64,000 nt of DNA from Trebonia sp963843745 (GCA_963843745.1 CAWJLP010000006.1:310001-374000); one strand, 5' to 3'. Shown: positions 53,437 to 62,514, numbered from the stretch's first letter. The notes: generated by a model not told the origin, from the letters alone. Made by a program: numbers and translations.

Positions 53437-54755
53437 TCAGGAGCGTGCGGGGGCTGAGCCGATCTCCAGCAGCTGCGGGGCAGGCGCGCAGCACGCGCCT
53501 GCGCTGGCACCGTCCGGGTCGTCGAACAGCCCGGCGCCGCCGCACACTCCGGTGTCTGGCAGCACAGCTCGGTCCTGGCGGCGGCCTCACGGTCCCCGGC
53601 CAGCTCCGCGGCGACACTGCGCACCTGCTCGTACCCAGTCATCGCCAGGAACGTCGGCGCCCGCCCGTAGGACTTCATCCCGACCAGGTACAGGCCCGGC
53701 TCGGGATGTGCCAGGTCCCGCGCGAGCGTCGGGGCGGCGGTGCCGCAGGAATGGACGTTCGGGTCAATCGAAGGCGCGATCCTGCGCGGTGCCTGGAGCA
53801 CCGGATCCAGGTCCAGCCGCACCTCCGACAGGAACGACAGGTCCGGCCGGAACCCCGTCAGCACCACGACCGCGTCCGCCGGCGCGAGTCCGCGCCCGTC
53901 CTCCGAGTCCAGCACCGCACGGCCAGCGGCATCCAGCTGGATCCGCTCGGTGCGGAACCCGGTCACCAGGCCGACCAGCCCGGCTTCCACGGCCTGCCGC
54001 GCGCGGATGCCAAGCGCGCCCCGTCTGGCAACTGGTCGGCGTCCCCGCCACCGAAGGTCTTCCCTGTGACGCCGCGGCGCAGCACCCAGGTGACCACGGT
54101 GCCTGGATAAGCCTCGGCGATGCGAGCCAGCTCGATGACCGCAGTCGCCGCCGAATGGCCTGAGCCGACCACGACGGTGTGCTTGCCCACGAACGGCTCA
54201 GGGGCCGCGAAGTCCGGGACCTGGTACCGGATCAGGCTTGCCGCCGCGCGCTCGCCGAGCGCGGGCAGCCCGTCCGCGCCGGCCGGGTTGGGCTGCCGCC
54301 ACGTCCCCGAGGCGTCGATCACGGCCCGCGCCTCCAGCCTCGACTCGCCACCGTCCACACTGACGACGTGCACGGTGAACGGCTGCTCCTCGCGTCCGGC
54401 GTCCACCAGCCGGTCCCGGCCCTTCCGCGACACCCCGTCACCCGCGCGCCGTAGCGGACGCGGTCGCCGAGCGCGACCGCTAGCGGGCCCAGGTAACGGT
54501 CGATCCACTCGGCTCCCGTCGGGTACCCCGACTGCGGCGCTGACCAGCCGGACGGCTCGAGCAGTCGCGCGGCAGCCTTATCGACCAGTTCGGGCCAGGC
54601 CGAGAACAGCCGCACATGCCCCCACTCGCGCACCGCGCCGCCGGGCCATCCCCGGCCTCCAGCACGACTGGCTCCAGGCCGCGCTCCAGCAAGTGCGCCG
54701 CGGCGGCCAGCCCCAGCGGCCCAGCTCCGATCACCACGACAGGCAGATCACCCAT
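53437..54755 (-). pseudogene. ArsO-like NAD(P)/FAD flavoprotein, multiply frameshifted
   Basis: ATG 54755: DLPVVVIGAGPLGLAAAAHL (FAD site), then in other frames HVRLFSAWPELVDKAAARLL, AVIDASGTWRQPNP, TVVVGSGHSAATAVIELARI (second dinucleotide site), DAVVVLTGFRPDLSFLSEVR, YLVGMKSYGRAPTFLAMTGY. The Cys-rich end ELCCQTPECAAAPGC then GACCAPAP closes with PARS-stop at 53437. This layout fits the flavin monooxygenase-like ArsO of actinomycete ars operons. Four or more indels are needed. Divergent from arsR across paired operators. Confidence 0.7.
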
Positions 54756-54780
54756 TGCAAGCTCCTCCCATTCACGAATC

Positions 54781-54810
54781 TCGATGTATCGACTATGATC
54801 GATGCATCGA
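54781..54810. promoter_or_regulatory. Paired ArsR operators
   Basis: Two 12-bp palindromes, TCGATGTATCGA (54781-54792, central mismatch) and TCGATGCATCGA (54799-54810, perfect), spaced 18 bp centre to centre in the divergent promoter between the flavoprotein and arsR. The spacing would place two dimers on nearly the same helix face. Confidence 0.8.
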
Positions 54811-54833
54811 ATCTTGTCAATGGGTATGGCAGA

Positions 54834-55203
54834 ATGAGTTACATGTCACGCACGGCGCTGCCCCTTTTGAGTGGCGATCTGGCCGCTTGCTGCTCGCCGG
54901 TAGCCGGCGGGGTACTGGACGACGACGCGGCCGAACGTCTGGCCCGGTTGTTCCGTGCGCTGGCCGACCGGCACCGCGTCCGGTTGCTGTCGATGATCGC
55001 CGCCGCCGACAGCGGCGAAGCCTGCATCTGCGACCTCACCGAACCGCTCGGCCTGTCCCAGCCCACTGTCTCCCACCACATGAAACAGCTCACAGAAGCC
55101 GGGCTCGTCACCCGTGAGCAGCGCGGACAAATGGGCCTACTACCGGGTCGTCCCCGAGGCCCTGCTGGCGCTGAGCGATACCCTGCGCGCCCCGACAGGC
55201 TGA
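54834..55203 (+). pseudogene. arsR: ArsR-family arsenic repressor, frameshifted near its end
   Basis: ATG 54834 or 54843. After LAACCSPVAGGVLDDDAAER comes the winged helix with EACICDLTEPLGLSQPTVSH then HMKQLTEAGLVTREQRG. The CxC in the recognition-helix region and the N-terminal CC pair are candidate As(III) ligands. Near 55130 the frame shifts; WAYYRVVPEALLALSDTLRA to a TGA at 55201 restores the normal end. About 120 residues in total. Confidence 0.8.
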
Positions 55204-55210
55204 AAACCGC

Positions 55211-56152
55211 TTACCGCGCGGGATCCCGGGTTAGCGGTCCGCTCAGCTCGATGACAACGCGGAACTGGTCGGGCTTCAAGATGACGACCGTCAGGGCAAC
55301 CGGGTCGCCGGTCGCATGGTCGTCGAACCTGATCGTCACCGAGAAGGCGGACTGGCCAGGGATCAGCCGCAGGCTCCGCGCGACCGACGGCTGCGGTGGC
55401 GACAGTTCGAGGTCGACCGCCTTGGCGCGGGCGGGCTCGGCGCCCGGGCTCAGGGCGGGGATCGAGTGCAGCATGGCCTCGAAGGATTCCTGATCCTCGC
55501 CGGCCAGTGAGTCGGCCACGGCCTCGGGCACGTAAGCGGTGGAGATCGCGACCGGCTCGGCGTCCACCACCCACACGCACCTGATGATCCGCAGCGGCGC
55601 CTCACCCTCAACGCCGAGGGCCCAGGCCACGTCCTGGGGCGCGCCGCGCTGCGACACGTGCCTGGACTGGCAGGCGATCTCGCCGCCCATGGGATCCAGC
55701 CGGGTGGTCAGGCCGCCGACGCCCTCCACGGGGATCAGGTACTCCGCCGGGCTGGCCCGGTACAGCTGGCCGTCCGGCAGCCTGCGGATGAGCGACCGGC
55801 GGGAGAGCTCAGCGATCGCGGCGTCGATCTCGGCGATGCCGACGCCGTACCGGCGGGCGAGCGCGCTGCGGCGCGGCAGTCGCCAGCCTGGTTCACGGTG
55901 CACGAGGGCGGCCGCGATCCGGTCGGCTAGCACATCGGAAGACGCCCGTTGCGGCGGCACGGCCGAATCCACGGAAACGAGCCTGCGCCGGCTCGCTGCC
56001 CCCAGCGAGCTAGCCCCTCCGCCCGTGGCGGGCACGGCGCCAGAGCCCCCTCCACGGCGTGCTCCGCCGCCCTGGACGGGCCCTGTCCGGCCCGGTGAGG
56101 CATTGCCCGGCGAAGGTACCTGACCACTACCCTCCCCCGAGCCAGCAGTCAT
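55211..56152 (-). CDS. GntR-family regulator with UTRA ligand domain
   Basis: 313 residues from ATG 56152; the frame is open further upstream but that part is unlike a protein start. A Gly/Pro-rich N-tail precedes the winged helix (LADRIAAALVHREPGWRLPR, then RYGVGIAEIDAAIAELSRRS). The UTRA domain follows: LRIIRCVWVVDAEPVAISTA, VDLELSPPQPSVARSLRLIP, FDDHATGDPVALTVVILKPD. It is intact and lies at the right edge of the island, just after arsR convergently. A related fragment lies at the left edge. Ligand and targets unknown. Confidence 0.8.
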   Translation of the reverse strand: MTAGSGEGSGQVPSPGNASPGRTGPVQGGGARRGGGSGAVPATGGGASSLGAASRRRLVSVDSAVPPQRASSDVLADRIAAALVHREPGWRLPRRSALARRYGVGIAEIDAAIAELSRRSLIRRLPDGQLYRASPAEYLIPVEGVGGLTTRLDPMGGEIACQSRHVSQRGAPQDVAWALGVEGEAPLRIIRCVWVVDAEPVAISTAYVPEAVADSLAGEDQESFEAMLHSIPALSPGAEPARAKAVDLELSPPQPSVARSLRLIPGQSAFSVTIRFDDHATGDPVALTVVILKPDQFRVVIELSGPLTRDPAR

Positions 56153-56643
56153 TCCGCATTTCGCCGACGCGCAGGCCCGGCCGACCTTGCTGCCCACATA
56201 CCTGCCCGTGCCTCCAGCCTGCCCTGCGATGGCGAAACCACCACAATGAGCCATGAAATGGTGCGCGTCCAGACAACTTGCCCTCACGCGCTCGGCCAAA
56301 ACACAAATAACAATTTGCCGCCCGGGGTCATTGTTATTCATTCGAGGTAAACAGGAGCTGAATTGACCGCGAATGACAGCGAACTTCTGCGTGTCATGTA
56401 AGTAAAGGGTCACGCAGCGAGAACTCGGGCGAGCTCCCGACCAGCGCAGAGGTCCCGTCGCCGCCCGTCATAGTCCAAGACACCAGAAGTTTACCTTCTG
56501 GACTCCCTGTGTCCACCTCAGTTTTACGCGCGGGTACCCTCACCGCCGCAAGACTGTACCGGACGCACGATTTGCCGGCCAACCGGGCCACCGGGCTGAT
56601 CACCGCGTGCGATAAACGCTATACCCACAAGGAGAATCCGGAT
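56153..56643. other. Promoter region of the pst operon
   Basis: About 490 bases, less GC-rich than neighbours, with no supported gene. It should hold the pstS promoter and PhoP sites. A 9-bp inverted repeat AATAACAAT / ATTGTTATT lies at 56306-56314 and 56330-56338. TCA-containing short direct repeats (GTCATTG, TTCATTC) occur at 56327-56343 but are spaced 10 rather than the 11 nt of known Streptomyces PHO boxes, so I do not call a PHO box. Confidence 0.5.
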
Positions 56644-57753
56644 ATGCAACTTCGAGGCGTAAAGTACGTCGCGACGGTGGGAGGTGCCGTCGCTGTGGCT
56701 CTCCTCGCGGCGTGCTCCTCGGGCTCGAGCTCATCTAGCTCTTCCACGGGGGCGACCAGCGCGCCGGCCTCCACCTCGTCGTCGGCCGCCTCCGCGGCCA
56801 GCGGCAAGATCAACGGCGCTGGATCGACCTTCCAGCTGACCTTCCAGCAGGCGGCGATCTCGGCCTACAAGTCGGTCGCGTCCGGTGTCACGGTCAACTA
56901 CGACGGCGTGGGCTCGGGCTCGGGCCGTGCGGACCTGTACGCGGGCACCGTCAACTTCGCCGGCTCTGACTCCCCCATCCCGCCCACGGAGGAGGCGAAG
57001 CTCAACGGCAAGAAGGTGCTGTACTTCCCCATCTTGATCGGCCCGATCACGATGGCGTACAACCTGCCGGGGGTGAGCAACCTCAAGCTGACCCCGACGC
57101 TGATCTCTGACATCTTCCAGGCGAAGATCACCTCCTGGAACGACCCCGCGATCAAGGCCGCAAACCCCGGCGTCAGCCTGCCCAGCACGCCGATCACCAT
57201 CGCCGTCCGCTCGGACTCCTCAGGCACCACGCAGAACTTCACGCTGTTCCTGAAGGACGCCGTCGGCAGCGCATGGGCGCTTGGCAGCAGCTCGACCATC
57301 AAGTGGCCGTCGACGGCCCACGCCGCCGCCGGCAACGGCGGCGTCGCGACGGTCGTCAAGTCGACGGCCGGCGCGATCGGCTACGTCGACTACTCCACCG
57401 CCCAGGCCTCCGGCCTGACCGCCGCCTCCGTCGAGAACAAGGCGGGCAAGTTCGTCGCGCCCTCGACCGCGGCGGCGTCCGCTGCCGCGGCCGGGGTCCC
57501 GGTCGCCTCCAACCTCACCTTCCACGCTGTCTGGGCGTCGACCGACCCGACCGCTTACCCGATCACCTACCAGACGTGGGACATCGTGTACGCGGTGCAG
57601 CCGAACGCGACCGACGCCTCGCTGCTCAAGGGCTACCTCGGCTTCCTGGTCGGGCAGCAGGGCCAGGCGCTGCTCGCACCGCTGCACTACGCTCCGCTGC
57701 CGTCCAACATCGACTCGATGGCCACCGCGCAGCTGAGCCAGATCACCTCGTAA
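56644..57753 (+). CDS. pstS: Phosphate ABC transporter substrate-binding lipoprotein PstS
   Basis: 369 residues from ATG 56644, ribosome site AAGGAGAA. Signal peptide with lipobox LLAACSS is followed by a Ser/Thr/Ala linker. Phosphate-binding loops INGAGSTFQLTFQQAA, GSGSGRADLYAG, FAGSDSP and VRSDSSGTTQNF are complete. It captures phosphate outside the membrane for PstCAB. First gene of pstSCAB; normally strongly induced by PhoP at low phosphate. Confidence 0.96.
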   Translation: MQLRGVKYVATVGGAVAVALLAACSSGSSSSSSSTGATSAPASTSSSAASAASGKINGAGSTFQLTFQQAAISAYKSVASGVTVNYDGVGSGSGRADLYAGTVNFAGSDSPIPPTEEAKLNGKKVLYFPILIGPITMAYNLPGVSNLKLTPTLISDIFQAKITSWNDPAIKAANPGVSLPSTPITIAVRSDSSGTTQNFTLFLKDAVGSAWALGSSSTIKWPSTAHAAAGNGGVATVVKSTAGAIGYVDYSTAQASGLTAASVENKAGKFVAPSTAAASAAAAGVPVASNLTFHAVWASTDPTAYPITYQTWDIVYAVQPNATDASLLKGYLGFLVGQQGQALLAPLHYAPLPSNIDSMATAQLSQITS

Positions 57754-57801
57754 CATGAGCATTGTGACAAGGCAGACTGTCTCTTTGAGAGGTCCGTTGT
57801 C

Positions 57802-58791
57802 GTGAGCATTGCGACAAAGGCGGATCCGGCCGTCCCGGCCGGATCCGCCTCCCCTCTTACAAAGCGCCGCCCGTTCGGGGACCGCTCGTTCCAGGTTCTC
57901 TGCCTGGCGGCCGGGCTGCTGGTCCTGATCATCCTGGCGCTGATCGCCATCAGCATGACCCAGCAGTCCGCCACGTGGTTCACCACGGCGGGCTGGTCGG
58001 GCGTCTTCTCCACCAACTGGGACCCGGCGCACAACGCGTACGGCGCCTTGCCGTTCATCTACGGCACCCTCGTCACGGCGGCGATCGCGATCGTGATCGC
58101 GTTCCCGGTGAGCCTGGGCATCGCCCTGCTGCTCACCGAGGTCGTGCCGGGTCGGTATGCACGGCCGGTCGTGTACGTGATCGACCTGCTGGCAGTGGTC
58201 CCCTCGGTGGTCTGGGGCCTGTGGGGCTTCCTGGTGCTCGCACCCTGGCTGCAGCCGATATACCAGTCGATCGCCTCGGGGCTCACCGGCGTCCCCGTGC
58301 TCAGCACGTTCTTCGGCGGGACCGGCGCCAGCGGCCTCTCGTTCTTCACCACCGGCCTCATCCTGGCCATCATGATCACCCCGATCGTGACCTCGCTGTC
58401 CCGCGAGGTCATCGCGACCGTGCCGACGATCGACAGGGAAGGCGCGTACGCGCTCGGCGCCACCCGGTGGGAGATGATCCGCGGCGCCGTATGGCCGCAC
58501 AGCCAGGCGGGCGTCGTCGGGGCCGTGCTGCTCGGCCTCGGCCGGGCGATGGGCGAGACGATCGCCGCCGCGCTGGTGATCGGCTCCTCGGCCACGATCA
58601 CGACGCACCTGTTCAATCCCGGGTACTCGATGCCCTCGGTTATCGCGAACGAGTTCGGCGAGGCCACGGTCGGCGAGTTCCGCGCCGCACTGATCGGGAT
58701 GGGCGTGCTGCTGTTCGTGCTCACGATCATCATCAACCTGAGCGCCCGCGCGATCGTGGACCGCTCCGCACGCCGCACACGGGGGGCATGA
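57802..58791 (+). CDS. pstC: Phosphate ABC transporter permease PstC
   Basis: 329 residues from GTG 57802. Six membrane helices lie between about 25 and 315, and the permease EAA loop is REVIATVPTIDREGAYALGA. ATRWEMIRGAVWPHSQAGV and GRAMGETIAAALVIG are typical of PstC. It forms the membrane channel with PstA. The stop overlaps the pstA start (ATGA). Confidence 0.96.
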   Translation: MSIATKADPAVPAGSASPLTKRRPFGDRSFQVLCLAAGLLVLIILALIAISMTQQSATWFTTAGWSGVFSTNWDPAHNAYGALPFIYGTLVTAAIAIVIAFPVSLGIALLLTEVVPGRYARPVVYVIDLLAVVPSVVWGLWGFLVLAPWLQPIYQSIASGLTGVPVLSTFFGGTGASGLSFFTTGLILAIMITPIVTSLSREVIATVPTIDREGAYALGATRWEMIRGAVWPHSQAGVVGAVLLGLGRAMGETIAAALVIGSSATITTHLFNPGYSMPSVIANEFGEATVGEFRAALIGMGVLLFVLTIIINLSARAIVDRSARRTRGA

Positions 58792-59681
58792 TGGCCATCG
58801 CCAGCGAGCAGCAGACAGTCGACCTGCGCGAACCGAGCGGCTGGCGGCGCAGCAAGAACCAGATCGCCACCGTGGGCATGTGGGTCGCCTTCGTGGTCAT
58901 GCTCGTCCCGCTCGGCTTCGTGCTCTTCACGGTGATCGGGAAGGGCGCGTCGGCCATCAGCTGGCAGTTCCTGACCGCCCCTATCCCGATCAACGTGCTG
59001 CCGGTGACCTTCGGCGGCGTGGGACCGGCCGTCTACGGCACGCTGGTCATCACGGGCTTCGCGTCGCTGATGGCCATCCCGCTCGGCGTGCTGGGCGGCA
59101 TTTACATCAACGAGTACGGCGGCAACCACGTGCTGGCGCGGGTCATCAACTTCTTCGCCGACGTGATGACCGGCGTGCCGTCGATCATCATGGGCCTGTT
59201 CATCTTCACCATCTGGGTGCTGCACTACGGGTACTCGGGGTTCGCGGGCTCTCTCGCCCTCGCCTGCCTGATGCTGCCCATCGTGATCCGGTCCACCTAC
59301 GAGATACTCCGGCTGGTGCCGGACAGCCTGCGGGAGGCGAGCTACGCCCTCGGCGCCACCAAGGCCCGTGTGACGCTGACCGTGGTGGTGCCCGCCGCCA
59401 TCGGCGGCATCGTCAGCGGCGCGCTGCTCGCCGTCGCCAGGGCCGCGGGCGAGACGGCGCCGCTTGTCTTCACCATCCTCGTGACCCAGACCCTGAACAA
59501 GAACCTGTTCAGCGGCGCCAACACCGCTCTGTCGACGCTGATCTTCCAGAACGCGACGCAGCCCTACACCGGCGCGCAGGCTCGTGCCTGGGGCTCCGCG
59601 TTGACGCTCATCGCCATCGCGTTCATCCTGATGATCGTGGCACGCCTTATCACCGCGCGGTTCGCCCGGTACGACCGCTAG
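58788..59681 (+). CDS. pstA: Phosphate ABC transporter permease PstA
   Basis: 297 residues from ATG 58788 (or the next codon). Six membrane helices; INEYGGNHVLARVINFFADV, MTGVPSIIMGLF and EASYALGATKARVTLTVVVP (EAA loop) are typical of PstA. Coupled to pstC and 12 nt before pstB. Confidence 0.96.
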   Translation: MMAIASEQQTVDLREPSGWRRSKNQIATVGMWVAFVVMLVPLGFVLFTVIGKGASAISWQFLTAPIPINVLPVTFGGVGPAVYGTLVITGFASLMAIPLGVLGGIYINEYGGNHVLARVINFFADVMTGVPSIIMGLFIFTIWVLHYGYSGFAGSLALACLMLPIVIRSTYEILRLVPDSLREASYALGATKARVTLTVVVPAAIGGIVSGALLAVARAAGETAPLVFTILVTQTLNKNLFSGANTALSTLIFQNATQPYTGAQARAWGSALTLIAIAFILMIVARLITARFARYDR

Positions 59682-59693
59682 GGGGAGCACACC

Positions 59694-60572
59694 ATGGAAC
59701 CGCAAGACCAGCAGGTCACCGCCAAGCTGCAGGTGCCGCAGACGACCGCGACGCCGGCCGAATTCCCGGAGACGGAAGCGGACAAGGTCTTCGACGCGAA
59801 GAACCTCTCCATCTACTACGGCTCGTTCCGCGCCGTCACGGAAGTCTCGCTGTCGATCTACCAGAACGAGATCACGGCGTTCATCGGACCGTCCGGATGC
59901 GGCAAGACGACCGTGCTGCGGACGCTGAACCGGATGAACGACCTGATCGCGTCTGCGCACATCGAAGGCGACGTGCACTACCGCGGTGCCTCGCTGTACC
60001 ACAAGGACGTCTCGCCGACGGCCGTGCGGCGGCGCATCGGCATGGTCTTCCAGAAGCCGAACCCGTTCCCGAAGTCGATCTACGAGAACGTCGCCTACGG
60101 GCCGCGCATCAACGGCCTGCGGAAGAAGAGCCACCTGGACGAGATCGTCGAGCGCTCGCTGCGCCAGGCCGCGCTGTGGGACGAGGTGAAGGACCGGCTG
60201 AACAAGTCGGGCCTTGGCCTGTCCGGCGGCCAGGCCCAGCGGCTGTGCATCGCCCGCACGCTCGCCGTCGAGCCGGATGTCGTGCTGATGGACGAGCCCT
60301 GCTCGGCGCTCGACCCGATCGCGACGGGCCGGATCGAGGATCTCATGCAGGAGATCAAGTCGCAGTACACAATCGTGATCGTCACGCACAACATGCAGCA
60401 GGCGACCCGGGTGAGCGACCGCACCGCGTTCTTCTCGGTACTTCGCAACGAGAAGCCCGACGGAAACGACACGCGCACCGGCGTGCTCGTCGAGTACGGC
60501 GGGACGCAGCAGATCTTCGAGGACCCGCACGACAGCCGCACCCAGGCCTACGTGACCGGGCGGATCGGGTAA
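59694..60572 (+). CDS. pstB: Phosphate ABC transporter ATPase PstB
   Basis: 292 residues. About 35 extra N-terminal residues precede the ATPase core. Walker A IGPSGCGKTT near 64-73, signature LSGGQAQRLCIAR, Walker B VVLMDEPCSALDPIA and switch His in IVTHNMQQATR are intact. It powers phosphate import. Ends 5 bases before the convergent phoU stop, with no room for a separate terminator. Confidence 0.97.
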   Translation: MEPQDQQVTAKLQVPQTTATPAEFPETEADKVFDAKNLSIYYGSFRAVTEVSLSIYQNEITAFIGPSGCGKTTVLRTLNRMNDLIASAHIEGDVHYRGASLYHKDVSPTAVRRRIGMVFQKPNPFPKSIYENVAYGPRINGLRKKSHLDEIVERSLRQAALWDEVKDRLNKSGLGLSGGQAQRLCIARTLAVEPDVVLMDEPCSALDPIATGRIEDLMQEIKSQYTIVIVTHNMQQATRVSDRTAFFSVLRNEKPDGNDTRTGVLVEYGGTQQIFEDPHDSRTQAYVTGRIG

Positions 60573-60576
60573 CCGA

Positions 60577-61233
60577 TCAGCTGCCTGGCGGCCTCTCCGG
60601 AGCGGAGCCCGCCAGGTAGACCACCCGGCGGGCGATGTTGACCGCGTGCGCGCCGAGCCGCTCGTAGTCGCGCGCCACCAGCGCCATCTCCATAGCCACC
60701 TGCACCGACATCTGGCCCGAGGCCAGCTCGGCGGTCAGGCTGGAATGCAGCTCGTCCATCTCCTCATCGCGTTCGCTCAGCGAGAACGCGGCGGTCTTGT
60801 CGCGCTGATACCAGGCGTCGGCCGCCTGCCGCCACATGGCGGACGCGAGTTCGCTCATCCGCTCGACAATCACCCTGCTGCGCGTGGTCAGCTCCTCGCC
60901 GAGGCTGTGATTGGCCCGGCTCCCGATCGAGATGACCAGGTCGTGCGCGCGCTCGAGGACAGGGACGATCCGCAGCACGGACAGCAGGTAGCGCAGGTCG
61001 GCCGCGACCGGCGCCTGCAGCACGATCTCCCTGTTGACCAGTTCCTCGATCTCAGGCCAGAGCGCATCGATGATCTGCTCGCGCTCGATCAGCACCGCGA
61101 GCGCGTCGTTGTCGCCACTGAGCAGGGCTGCCGTGGCCCGGGGCAGGTCCTCGGCCACCATCGCGAACAGCTCGATGACCTTGGCCTCGATGCGCTCCAG
61201 ATCGCGCTGGAATTCCTCGCGGTTCTCGTTCAT
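60577..61233 (-). CDS. phoU: Phosphate signalling protein PhoU
   Basis: 218 residues from ATG 61233 (MNENREEFQRDLERIEAKVI). Two PhoU helical-bundle repeats are seen (DNDALAVLIEREQIIDAL and ERDEEMDELHSSL regions), with the metal-cluster acidic patterns. It links PstB state to the sensor kinase and limits phosphate uptake. It is convergent with, not part of, pstSCAB. Confidence 0.94.
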   Translation of the reverse strand: MNENREEFQRDLERIEAKVIELFAMVAEDLPRATAALLSGDNDALAVLIEREQIIDALWPEIEELVNREIVLQAPVAADLRYLLSVLRIVPVLERAHDLVISIGSRANHSLGEELTTRSRVIVERMSELASAMWRQAADAWYQRDKTAAFSLSERDEEMDELHSSLTAELASGQMSVQVAMEMALVARDYERLGAHAVNIARRVVYLAGSAPERPPGS

Positions 61234-61334
61234 GAGGCAACAGCGTACTTTGCGCTTGGCGACGCACAGGGAACTGGCATACGACGACGGCGGGTACAGA
61301 CGGTTAACGCCGGTACCCGCCGCCGCACTCTTGC

Positions 61335-61643
61335 CTAGACGGCCACTTCCACCTTGGTGATCTGGCCGATGTCCGCGGAGACCGCGTACTCGGCACGCAC
61401 CCCGCCGGGCGCGAGGACGCGGAGCGTCCAGTCGCCTGGCGCGGCGAAGAAGCGGAATCCGCCGTCCTCGCCGAGCGGCACCTCCGCGACGAACTCGTCG
61501 CCGGTGCCGAGCAGCCGGGCGTAGCCCGTCGCGACGGGCGCGCCGTCGCGGAGCACGTGGCCCTCGACGATCGCCTCCTTGCCAGCCGCGTCCTTCGTGA
61601 TCGTCACGCCGCCTGCCGGCGCGCCGCAACCGTCCGCGCTCAC
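61335..61643 (-). CDS. DUF1416 family protein
   Basis: 102 residues from a GTG overlapping the sseA stop (GTGA). SADGCGAPAGGVTITKDAAG, then a transthyretin-like beta sandwich (VEGHVLRDGAPVATGYARLL, GGFRFFAAPGDWTLRVLAPG). DUF1416 is consistently found after sulfurtransferase genes in actinobacteria and has been linked to sulfur metabolism without a defined reaction. Confidence 0.92.
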   Translation of the reverse strand: MSADGCGAPAGGVTITKDAAGKEAIVEGHVLRDGAPVATGYARLLGTGDEFVAEVPLGEDGGFRFFAAPGDWTLRVLAPGGVRAEYAVSADIGQITKVEVAV

Positions 61644-62482
61644 TTGCCGTCTCCAATCTCGATCGGGACGCCGACGAGCGAGCCGTACTCGGTCCACGAA
61701 CCGTCGTAGTTCTTCACGTTGGGCTGGTTCAGGATCTCGTGCAGCACGAACCAGGTGTGCGCCGAGCGCTCGCCGATCCGGCAGTACGCGATCGTGTCCT
61801 TGCCGAAGTCGACGCCCGCCTCGTCCTTGTACAGGGTCGTGAGCTCGTCGTCGGACTTGAACGTGCCGTCCTCGTTCGCGGCCTTGGACCACGGGACGTT
61901 CTTCGCGGTCGGGATGTGGCCGCCGCGCTGCGCCTGCTCCTGCGGCAGGTGGGCCGGGGCGAGCAGCCGCCCGGCGAACTCGTCAGGAGACCGGACGTCG
62001 ACGAGGTTCCGCTTGCCGATCGCGGAGATCACCTCGTCGCGCAGGGCGCGCAGCGAGGAGTCCTGCTCGGTGGCGGTGTAGCTCGTCTTCGGCCGGCTTG
62101 GCACGTCCTTGCTCAGCTCGCGGGAGTCGAGCTCCCACTTCTTCCTGCCGCCGTCGAGCAGCACCACGTTCTGGTGCCCGTACAGCCGGAAGTACCAGTA
62201 CGCGTACGCGGCGAACCAGTTGTTGTTCCCGCCGTACAGGATGACGGTGTCATCGTTGGAGATGCCCCGGTCGGAGAGCAGCGCCTCGAAGCCGGTCTTG
62301 TCCACGAAGTCGCGGCGGACCGGGTCCTGCAGATCCTTCTTCCAGTCGACCTTGATGGCGCTCGGGATGTGCCCGTTGTCGTAGGCACTGACGTCTTCGT
62401 CGACTTCGACGATGACGTAGCCAGGCTCGCCGATATGGGATTCGACCCAGTCGGCGTCGACCAGGACGTCGGAACGACTCAT
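61640..62482 (-). CDS. sseA: Thiosulfate sulfurtransferase SseA (tandem rhodanese)
   Basis: 280 residues from ATG 62482, with ribosome site AAGGAGGT. Two rhodanese domains: an inactive N-terminal one (YDNGHIPSAIKVDWKKDLQD) and a catalytic C-terminal one with the active loop CRIGERS near residue 232. It transfers sulfane sulfur from thiosulfate or similar donors. Sits between DUF4395 and DUF1416 genes behind a cysteine-rich leader peptide. Confidence 0.95.
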   Translation of the reverse strand: MSRSDVLVDADWVESHIGEPGYVIVEVDEDVSAYDNGHIPSAIKVDWKKDLQDPVRRDFVDKTGFEALLSDRGISNDDTVILYGGNNNWFAAYAYWYFRLYGHQNVVLLDGGRKKWELDSRELSKDVPSRPKTSYTATEQDSSLRALRDEVISAIGKRNLVDVRSPDEFAGRLLAPAHLPQEQAQRGGHIPTAKNVPWSKAANEDGTFKSDDELTTLYKDEAGVDFGKDTIAYCRIGERSAHTWFVLHEILNQPNVKNYDGSWTEYGSLVGVPIEIGDGK

Positions 62483-62514
62483 GATGTGAGAAACCTCCTT
62501 GTGCGGCCAGCTCC

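Noticed and set aside
42740..55203. Actinomycete integrative conjugative element
   Set aside because: No integrase, excisionase, replication initiator, FtsK-like transfer ATPase or tRNA attachment site is visible in or at the island; the GntR repeat is only suggestive.
56320..56345. PHO box upstream of pstS
   Set aside because: The TCA-containing repeats are offset by 10 nt and fit the 11-nt direct-repeat consensus poorly, so PhoP binding here is left open.
58059..60530. An 823-codon antisense frame across pstCAB
   Set aside because: It mirrors three clear phosphate-transport genes and contains only low-complexity Arg/His/Asp sequence, so it is a GC-content artefact.
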